A stretch of DNA of 6,490 nucleotides from Rhizobium sp. Q54 (GTDB lineage: Bacteria > Pseudomonadota > Alphaproteobacteria > SMXS01). This document shows, piece after piece, positions 1 through 6,490 of this stretch. Position 1 is the stretch's first letter. Each line of letters begins with the position of its first letter. A program made the position numbers and the translations under genes. Below the pieces are notes generated by a model, which ran no database searches, was not told the DNA's origin, and saw only the letters and a list, made by a program, of their open reading frames with translations. The DNA lies in NCBI GenBank assembly GCA_945872035.1, contig CAMBYA010000142.1:1-6490 (forward strand). The letters run 5' to 3'.

Positions 1-1139
1 ACCTCGTTGAACGCCCAGTCCAGCCACGGCGTCAGCGCCTTCAGGTCGCTGGCCTCGACGGTGGCGCCGGCCCAGATGCGCAGGCCGGCGGGAGCATCCC
101 TGTATCCGTTGATGTCGTAAGCAACGCCTTCCTTCTCGAGCAGGGAGGCGATCTTCTTCGGCACGTCCGCCTTGGCGTCGTCGCCGCCCAGGCCTTCGAA
201 CCAGGGGTCGACGATCTTGAAGCACACGGACGTATTCGAGCGGATCGCCTTGTCCTCGGCGAGGAAGCTGACCCAGTTCTTCGACGCGACCCAGTCCTCG
301 AGCACGCCCAGATTGGCGTTCGAGCGCTTGATCAGCGCCGGCAGGCCGCCGATGCCCTCGGCCCAGACCAGCGCATCGATGTAGTCCTCGACGCAGATCA
401 TGGACGGGGTGTTGATGGTCTCGCCCTGAAAGATACCCTCGATCAGCTTGCCGCCCGAGGTCAGGCGGAACACCTTGGGAAGCGGCCAGGCCGGCTTGTA
501 GCTCAGCAGCCGATCAACAGCACGCGGGCTCAGGATCAGCATGCCGTGGCCGCCCTCGCCGCCCATCACCTTCTGCCAGGAGAAGGTGACAACGTCGAGC
601 TTGTCCCATGGCATGTCCATGGCGAAGACCGCCGATGTGGCGTCGCAGATGGTCAGGCCCTGGCGGTCGTCCTTGATCCAGTCGCCGTTGGGGACCTTCA
701 CGCCCGAGGTGGTGCCGTTCCAGGTGAACACCACGTCACGGTCGGTGTCGACCGTCGACAGGTCGACAATCTCGCCATAGCCGGCTTCCATGGTGCGCAC
801 GTCAGGCAGCTTCAGCTGCTTGACCACGTCGGTCACCCAGCCGGCGCCGAAGCTCTCCCACGCCAGCATGTCGACGCCGCGCGCGCCCAGCATGGACCAC
901 AGCGCCATCTCGACGGCGCCGGTGTCAGACGCCGGTACGATGCCGATGCGGTAGTCGGCCGGCACGCCCAGCACGGCGCGGGTACGGTCGATGGCTTCGG
1001 CGAGCTTGGCCTTGCCCAGCTTGGAGCGATGCGACCGGCCGATGCAGGCGTCCTTCAGCGCGTCGACCGACCAGCCGGGACGCTTCGCGCAGGGGCCGGA
1101 CGAGAAGAAGGGCGAACGGGGCCGTTCGGTCGGTTTCAT
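1..1139 (-). CDS. serC: Phosphoserine aminotransferase, alphaproteobacterial type (3' end cut by window edge)
   Basis: PLP-dependent class V aminotransferase that makes 3-phosphoserine from 3-phosphohydroxypyruvate and glutamate in cytosolic serine synthesis. In bacteria with the DXP-dependent vitamin B6 route, SerC also serves pyridoxal phosphate synthesis. I read 379 complete codons from ATG at 1139 and no stop before the window edge. Visible motifs are [11 protein letters not shown] (residues 13-23), PASDTGAVE (69-77), WESFG (94-98), TWNGTTSG (139-146), CDATSA with the probable cofactor-binding Asp166 (165-170), and [13 protein letters not shown] (187-199), where Lys190 is the expected Schiff-base lysine. 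GETINTPSM is at 239-247 and [18 protein letters not shown] near 349-366. This is the long alphaproteobacterial form, usually about 380-395 residues, so only a few residues are missing. The chosen start fits the family N-terminus. An in-frame ATG at 1196 would add 19 residues but sits almost on the predicted transcription start. The Shine-Dalgarno is weak (GGGAAA). serA often follows serC in relatives but lies outside this window. Confidence 0.96.
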   Translation of the reverse strand, partial: MKPTERPRSPFFSSGPCAKRPGWSVDALKDACIGRSHRSKLGKAKLAEAIDRTRAVLGVPADYRIGIVPASDTGAVEMALWSMLGARGVDMLAWESFGAGWVTDVVKQLKLPDVRTMEAGYGEIVDLSTVDTDRDVVFTWNGTTSGVKVPNGDWIKDDRQGLTICDATSAVFAMDMPWDKLDVVTFSWQKVMGGEGGHGMLILSPRAVDRLLSYKPAWPLPKVFRLTSGGKLIEGIFQGETINTPSMICVEDYIDALVWAEGIGGLPALIKRSNANLGVLEDWVASKNWVSFLAEDKAIRSNTSVCFKIVDPWFEGLGGDDAKADVPKKIASLLEKEGVAYDINGYRDAPAGLRIWAGATVEASDLKALTPWLDWAFNE

Positions 1140-1209
1140 GATGGTTTCCCGGTGAGGTTCAGGCTGTCTGTGTAGCGCTTTTTTTTGAGCGGTCATCGGT
1201 TCGCGGCGG

Positions 1210-1237
1210 ATAATAGGGAGGAGCCCTACCATGTCAA
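1210..1237 (-). promoter_or_regulatory. Predicted sigma-70 promoter of serC
   Basis: On the minus strand there is a perfect -35 box TTGACA (1237-1232), a 16-bp spacer, and a -10 box TATTAT (1215-1210), five of six matches to TATAAT. Transcription would begin near 1203, giving a leader of about 64 nt before the serC ATG at 1139. The leader contains a run of eight A (about 1179-1186) and no evident terminator or riboswitch fold. The match is unusually good for a GC-rich genome and lies in the only gap between thiD and serC, so serC is probably transcribed separately from the ftsH-thiD set. The spacer is one base shorter than optimal. Confidence 0.72.
1214..1228 (-). repeat. Operator-like inverted repeat in the serC promoter
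   Basis: The minus strand reads TAGGG-N5-CCCTA, a perfect 5-bp inverted repeat with a 5-bp centre. It fills most of the spacer and overlaps the first two bases of the predicted -10 box. That placement suits a repressor site, but a 5-bp arm is short enough to arise by chance and I recognise no known regulator for it. Confidence 0.25.
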
Positions 1238-1300
1238 CGTTGCAGTTCCGCGCGCGAGGCGTGCGGCAGACGCATCAAACTGGCGGTATCCGGTACGGAT

Positions 1301-2095
1301 TCAGCGCTCGAGTGGATGACCGTGATTGAGCGGTCCGTGGCCGTGACCGAGGCCCGGCGCGGTGGCGATGGCGCGGTGGACGTAGTCCCGGGCGCGCGCG
1401 ACCGAGGCGGCGACGTCCATCCCCTGCGCGAGGCCGGTGGCGATGGCGCTGGCGAGGGTGCAGCCGGTGCCGTGGGTGTGGCTGGTATCGATGCGGCGGG
1501 ACTCGAAAACGGTCTCGCCGTCCGCGGTCAGCAGCAGGTCGAACAGCACCGGGCCGTCCAGGTGGCCGCCCTTCACCAGCACGGCCTTCGGGCCCAGCTT
1601 GAGCAGCGCGGCGGCGGCCCGGCGCATGCCGTCGAGGTCGGCGACCTTCAGGCCGGTCAGCGCCTCGGCCTCGGGCAGGTTGGGTGTCAGCACCGTGGCC
1701 CGGGGCACCATCAGGGCGATCAGCGCACTGGCGGCGCTGTCCTGCAGCAGCGCGGCGCCGCCCTTGGCCACCATCACCGGATCGACCACCAGCTTCATGC
1801 CCGCCGCCTCTTCCGCGATGGTCGCGGCGACCGTCTCGATCACCTCGGCGCTGTGCAGCATGCCGGTCTTGAGGCAGTCGGCGCCGATGTCGCGCAGCAC
1901 CACCTGCATCTGCTGCCGGATGAAGCCGGGATCGATGCCGAGAATGCCGTGGACGCCCAGCGTGTTCTGGGCGGTGAGCGCGGTGATCGCCGTGGCGGCG
2001 AACCCGCCCAGCATGGTCACCGCCTTGATGTCGGCCTGGATGCCCGCGCCGCCGCCCGAATCCGAGCCGGCGACGATGAGAACGCGCCCTTGCAT
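1301..2095 (-). CDS. thiD: Hydroxymethylpyrimidine / phosphomethylpyrimidine kinase
   Basis: Cytosolic ribokinase-fold kinase that phosphorylates 4-amino-5-hydroxymethyl-2-methylpyrimidine and then its monophosphate, giving HMP-PP for thiamine phosphate synthesis. The 264-residue product is full length for the family (about 260-270). Visible motifs are AGSDSGGGAGIQADIK (9-24), which binds the pyrimidine, DPVMVAKGG (105-113), LTPNLPEAEALTG (136-148), VLVKGGH (172-178) and THGTGCTLASAIA (207-219). The GTGC anion hole ends in Cys212, the position of the catalytic Cys in ThiD. The tail GHGHGPLNHGH (250-260) is the usual His/Gly-rich ThiD ending. The ATG at 2095 overlaps the glmM stop by one base (TGATG), and there is no good Shine-Dalgarno, so translation probably depends on glmM. 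The same frame stays open upstream through glmM, but that part is not protein-like. No THI-box riboswitch precedes it. A pyridoxal kinase side activity is possible in this family. Confidence 0.95.
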   Translation of the reverse strand: MQGRVLIVAGSDSGGGAGIQADIKAVTMLGGFAATAITALTAQNTLGVHGILGIDPGFIRQQMQVVLRDIGADCLKTGMLHSAEVIETVAATIAEEAAGMKLVVDPVMVAKGGAALLQDSAASALIALMVPRATVLTPNLPEAEALTGLKVADLDGMRRAAAALLKLGPKAVLVKGGHLDGPVLFDLLLTADGETVFESRRIDTSHTHGTGCTLASAIATGLAQGMDVAASVARARDYVHRAIATAPGLGHGHGPLNHGHPLER

Positions 2096-3444
2096 CAGGC
2101 AGCCGCCCGGGAGATGACGTCGGCGATGTCGTCGACCACGGCGTTCACCAGCGCCTGGTCCTCGCCCTCGGCCATCACCCGGATCTTGGGTTCGGTGCCG
2201 GACGGGCGGATCAGCACCCGGCCGGAGCCTTTCAACCGCGCCTCGCCGTCGGCAATGGCAGCCTTCACGGCGGAGTCTTCGAGGACGGCACGGCCAGCCT
2301 TGACGTTCTTGAGCACCTGCGGCAGCGGCGTGAACACCCGGCAGGTCTCGCTCGCCGGCCTGCCGGCTTCCAGCACGACCGCCATCACCTGCAGCGCGGC
2401 GATCAGGCCGTCGCCCGTCGTGGTGTAGTCGGTCATCACGATGTGGCCCGACTGCTCGCCGCCCAGGTTGCAGCCATGTTTGCGCATATGCTCGACCACG
2501 TAGCGGTCGCCCACGGCGGTGCGCGCCAGGCCGATGCCCTGCGCATGCAGGTAGTTCTCCAGCCCCAGATTGGACATGACGGTGCTGACCAGGCAGCCGC
2601 CGCGCAGCCTGCCGGTGCGGTGCCAGTAGGCGGCGATCAGTCCCATCAGCTGGTCGCCGTCCAGCAGGTCGCCGTTCTCGTCGGCCATCAGCACCCGGTC
2701 GGCGTCGCCGTCGAGTGCGATGCCCAGATGGGCGCCGCTTTCGCGCACCGTCCGCTGCATCAGCGCCGTGTCGGTGGAGCCGCAGCCCTTGTTGATGTTG
2801 AGGCCGTCCGGGCTGACGCCGATCGGCACGATCTCGGCGCCCAGCTCGGTCAGCACGATGGGCGCCACCCGGTAGGCGGCGCCGTTTGCACAGTCGATCA
2901 CGACCTTTAGGCCGTCCAGCGCCCGGCCGGCGGGAAACGTGCTCTTGACCACCTCGATGTAGCGGCCATGGCCGTTGTCGTCGAGCCGGCGGGCGCGGCC
3001 GATATCGTTCGAGGCAGCGACGTCCAGGTCCCTGCCGCTTTCGAGACGCGCCTCGATCTCGGCCTCGATGGTGTCGGACAGCTTGAACCCGTCGGGCCCG
3101 AACAGCTTGATGCCGTTGTCCTCGAACGGATTGTGCGACGCCGAGATCATCACGCCCAGATCGGCGCGCATGGACCGGGTCAGCATGGCGGTGGCCGGCG
3201 TCGGCATCGGACCGACCAGCACCACGTCCATGCCCACCGATGTGAAGCCCGCCGTCATCGCCGCTTCCAGCATATAGCCGGACAGCCGCGTATCCTTGGC
3301 GATGACCACGCGGTGGCGATGGTCGCCGCGCCGGAACTGGGCGCCTGCCGCCATGCCGACGCGCAGCGCTACCTCCGCCGTCATCGGCGGCGTATTGGCG
3401 GTGCCGCGGATGCCGTCGGTGCCGAAATAGTGTCGCTTGTTCAT
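2095..3444 (-). CDS. glmM: Phosphoglucosamine mutase
   Basis: Converts glucosamine-6-phosphate to glucosamine-1-phosphate, the step before GlmU in making UDP-GlcNAc for peptidoglycan and lipopolysaccharide; cytosolic. The 449 residues match the usual GlmM length of about 445-450. The protein opens with [12 protein letters not shown] (6-17). The active-site phosphoserine loop is ISASHNPF (100-107), in which Ser103 corresponds to the phosphorylated serine of E. coli GlmM. The Mg-binding loop DGDADR is at 245-250, the sugar-binding loop GGEQSGH at 328-334, and the C-terminal phosphate-binding loop [11 protein letters not shown] at 413-423. The GlmM-type loops favour this over phosphomannomutase. 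The ATG at 3444 overlaps the folP stop in ATGA (4 bases), with a weak AGAGAG sequence about 3 nt upstream, so coupling to folP is likely. The folP-glmM pairing is widespread in bacteria. Confidence 0.97.
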   Translation of the reverse strand: MNKRHYFGTDGIRGTANTPPMTAEVALRVGMAAGAQFRRGDHRHRVVIAKDTRLSGYMLEAAMTAGFTSVGMDVVLVGPMPTPATAMLTRSMRADLGVMISASHNPFEDNGIKLFGPDGFKLSDTIEAEIEARLESGRDLDVAASNDIGRARRLDDNGHGRYIEVVKSTFPAGRALDGLKVVIDCANGAAYRVAPIVLTELGAEIVPIGVSPDGLNINKGCGSTDTALMQRTVRESGAHLGIALDGDADRVLMADENGDLLDGDQLMGLIAAYWHRTGRLRGGCLVSTVMSNLGLENYLHAQGIGLARTAVGDRYVVEHMRKHGCNLGGEQSGHIVMTDYTTTGDGLIAALQVMAVVLEAGRPASETCRVFTPLPQVLKNVKAGRAVLEDSAVKAAIADGEARLKGSGRVLIRPSGTEPKIRVMAEGEDQALVNAVVDDIADVISRAAA

Positions 3445-4303
3445 GAGCTCTCTGTCGTGGTGCCGGGAAAGATCGCCTGCCAGACGGCCAGCGCCTGGCG
3501 GGTTTCGGCCACGTCATGGACACGCAGAATATGCACGCCCTGATGAATCGCCGCAAGCGCGGCTGCCAGCGAGCCGGGCAGCCGTCCGTGGGCGGGGGCT
3601 CCTCCGGACAGCCGGCCCAGAAAGCTCTTGCGCGAGACACCCAGCAGCAACGGACAGCCCAGATCGTGGAACCGGTGCAGATTGCGGAGCAGGGTCAGAT
3701 TGTGCTCCAGCGTCTTGCCGAAGCCAATGCCGGGATCGACGATCAGCCGCGCGGCATCGATTCCCGCGCCGACACACGCTTCGATGCGCTGTTCCAGATA
3801 CGCATGCACCTCGGCGACCACGTCCTCGTAGACGGGGCTCTCCTGCATGGTGCGGGGATCGCCGCGCGCATGCATCAGGATCACCGGCGCATCCGAGGCG
3901 GCGGCGACCGCGAGGCTGTCGGGATCGGCGGTCAGCGCCGAAACGTCATTGATGATCGCAGCCCCCCTGCCCAGGGCCGCGCGCATGACGGCGGCATGGC
4001 GGGTGTCGATGGAGAGCGGCACGCCGATGCCGCGCAGCGCCGCGATGACCGGCAGGACGCGGCGCAGTTCCTCGTCGACGTCGACCGGGTCCGCACCGGG
4101 CCGGGTGGATTCACCGCCGACATCGATGATGTCAGCGCCCTTGTCGATCAGCCGCTGCGCCTGCGCGATAGCTGCATCGGGGTCAAGATACCGGCCGCCG
4201 TCGGAGAAGCTGTCGGGCGTGACGTTCAGGACGCCCATGACGAGGGGCCGCTCGAAGACGAGCGGCCCCATCGGTGGATGCGAAATCCAGGCGGAAGACG
4301 TAT

Positions 4304-4307
<4 letters not shown>
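3441..4307 (-). CDS. folP: Dihydropteroate synthase
   Basis: Condenses p-aminobenzoate with 6-hydroxymethyl-7,8-dihydropterin diphosphate to give 7,8-dihydropteroate in folate synthesis; it is the target of sulfonamides. It is a TIM-barrel cytosolic enzyme of 288 residues, slightly above the common 270-285. Family loops are all present: [16 protein letters not shown] (23-38), [11 protein letters not shown] (62-72), SIDTRH (99-104), INDVSAL (119-125), [13 protein letters not shown] (143-155), [14 protein letters not shown] (191-204), [10 protein letters not shown] (222-231) and RVHDV (262-266). The frame is open from TTG at 4307, which overlaps the ftsH stop as TTGA. An ATG at 4271 (residue 13) would give 276 residues and leave only ten before the first conserved strand. 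The coupled TTG is preferred but not certain, since neither start has a well-spaced Shine-Dalgarno. A perfect GC-rich hairpin covers codons 13-22. Confidence 0.96.
4244..4269 (-). repeat. Perfect 11-bp hairpin at the 5' end of folP
   Basis: On the coding strand, GGGGCCGCTCG, then a TCTT loop, then CGAGCGGCCCC form an 11-bp stem with no mismatch, of which nine pairs are G-C. It begins 34 bases past the ftsH stop codon and lies inside folP codons 13-22. The G of the alternative ATG at 4271 is the first base of the stem. No U-run follows (CTCGTCATGG), so it is not a standard intrinsic terminator. It could slow ribosomes, mask the internal ATG, or mark a processing or attenuation point between ftsH and the genes after it. 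The pairing itself is certain; a role is inference. Confidence 0.6.
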
Positions 4308-6223
<1,916 letters not shown>

Positions 6224-6226
<3 letters not shown>

Positions 6227-6236
6227 GGGAGTTCCC
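6224..6236 (-). promoter_or_regulatory. Weak ribosome binding site and TTG start of ftsH
   Basis: A GGGA tract (6236-6233) sits six bases before the TTG initiation codon (6226-6224). It is only a partial Shine-Dalgarno match. The start is fixed mainly by protein logic: the membrane anchor [20 protein letters not shown] begins here and no ATG or GTG exists between this codon and the upstream in-frame stop. Confidence 0.6.
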
Positions 6237-6243
6237 GTTTTCC

Positions 6244-6276
6244 GACGTGACGCGCCCGCCTTCCGGGCCGTCCGTC
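6244..6276 (-). promoter_or_regulatory. Stem-loop in the ftsH 5' leader
   Basis: On the minus strand GACGGACGGCCCG (6276-6264) pairs with 6258-6244 to give 13 base pairs, interrupted only by two single-base bulges (G6253 and A6248), with the loop GAAGG (6263-6259). If transcription starts about 6271 as the promoter predicts, the outer four pairs would be missing but the inner eight or nine pairs would sit at the very 5' end of the mRNA. It ends seven bases before the GGGA ribosome site. A role in mRNA stability or heat-responsive translation is inference; no U-run follows, so it is not an intrinsic terminator. Confidence 0.5.
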
Positions 6277-6306
6277 AAAGATAGGGTGTTTGCCGGGGCA
6301 GACAAG
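6276..6306 (-). promoter_or_regulatory. Predicted RpoH (sigma-32) heat-shock promoter of ftsH
   Basis: The minus strand carries CTTG (6306-6303), exactly 17 bases, then CCTATCTTTG (6285-6276). This fits every fixed position of the alphaproteobacterial heat-shock consensus as I know it, CTTG-N17/18-CYTATNTNNG. It lies wholly in the tilS-ftsH gap, about 50 bp before the ftsH start, with a predicted transcription start near 6271. Read as a sigma-70 site, TTGTCT-N16-TATCTT matches only four of six bases in each box, so RpoH is the better reading, though both may use it. Confidence 0.7.
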
Positions 6307-6327
6307 CACTCTGAGGCACCGCGCCGA

Positions 6328-6490
6328 TCAACCGGGAAACGCGGCTGCCGGCAAATGGTGTCGGGGCAGGAAATCGAGCGTCACGTCAGGGATATGCGCG
6401 CCCCGACGCCGGAAGCCGAAGGACGGAACGGCAAGCAGGCCCTCGCCGTCATAGACCGCGGGCAGCACCGGCCGGGCAGCGGCCGGCACC
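6328..6490 (-). CDS. tilS: tRNA(Ile)-lysidine synthetase, C-terminal end (5' part outside window)
   Basis: TilS attaches lysine to C34 of the CAU-anticodon tRNA-Ile using ATP, changing its decoding from AUG to AUA; cytosolic. Only the final 53 codons are in the window, ending in TGA at 6330-6328. The catalytic PP-loop domain is not visible. The call rests on the C-terminal pattern RPVLPAVYDGEGLLAVPSFG (residues 6-25 of the fragment), which resembles the TilS ending where a Pro-Ala-Val-x-Asp segment is followed by a Leu/Val-rich strand, and on position: tilS directly upstream of ftsH on the same strand is a common bacterial arrangement. The remaining tail, about 28 residues after that motif, is less conserved. 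The next gene starts 101 bp downstream; I see no intrinsic terminator, so read-through into ftsH is possible. Confidence 0.82.
   Translation of the reverse strand, partial: VPAAARPVLPAVYDGEGLLAVPSFGFRRRGAHIPDVTLDFLPRHHLPAAAFPG

Noticed and set aside
546..1175. A plus-strand open frame of 209 codons opposite serC.
   Set aside because: SerC motifs cover the opposite strand without a break; the plus-strand product is Arg/Gly/His/Ala-rich without any domain.
1179..1186. Run of eight T on the plus strand resembling a terminator tail.
   Set aside because: No adequate stem precedes it and no plus-strand gene leads into it; on the minus strand it is simply an A-run in the serC leader.
1288..1300. 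Small inverted repeat ATCCG-GTA-CGGAT just after the thiD stop, a possible terminator.
   Set aside because: The stem is only five pairs with a three-base loop, and no U-run follows on the thiD strand, so it does not support a terminator call.
1298..1302. GATTC (a GANTC methylation site for CcrM-type enzymes) near the serC promoter.
   Set aside because: Other GANTC sites occur within genes in this window, and this one is about 60 bp from the -35 box, so there is no sign of special placement.
2096..3640. The thiD frame stays open far upstream, giving an apparent 779-residue protein fused to ThiD.
   Set aside because: The upstream part lies out of frame over glmM, is Arg/Gly-rich and low in complexity, and shows no domain. 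Long stop-free shadow frames are normal in GC-rich DNA; the ThiD family start at 2095 is clear.

Overview
The window is a stretch of ordinary chromosome from a GC-rich alphaproteobacterium. This rests on the gene order tilS-ftsH-folP-glmM, the alphaproteobacterial (long) type of SerC, and a promoter matching the alphaproteobacterial RpoH consensus; the genus cannot be fixed from the sequence. All genes lie on the minus strand, so transcription runs from high to low coordinates.

From right to left: the last 53 codons of tilS (tRNA-Ile lysidine synthetase) end at 6328. A 101-bp gap follows, holding a heat-shock-type promoter (CTTG-N17-CCTATCTTTG) and a strong 5'-leader hairpin. Next comes a tightly overlapping set: ftsH (membrane AAA+ zinc protease), folP (dihydropteroate synthase), glmM (phosphoglucosamine mutase) and thiD (HMP/HMP-P kinase). 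The three junctions are TTGA, ATGA and TGATG, each with the stop codon overlapping the next start, so translational coupling is likely. ftsH appears to start at TTG, and folP probably does too. A 161-bp gap after thiD contains a near-consensus sigma-70 promoter for serC (phosphoserine aminotransferase), which runs off the left edge with only its last few codons missing.

The genes serve unrelated housekeeping pathways: protein quality control, folate, cell-wall precursor UDP-GlcNAc, thiamine, and serine/pyridoxal phosphate. If the RpoH-type promoter is the main entry point, folate, wall and thiamine genes would be co-transcribed with a heat-shock protease. A perfect 11-bp GC-rich hairpin just inside folP could lower expression past ftsH.

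I found no mobile element, CRISPR array, RNA gene, riboswitch or novel gene system. The points of interest are regulatory: the RpoH-type promoter, the ftsH leader hairpin, the folP-start hairpin and the TTG starts. No gene-free stretch exceeds 300 bases.
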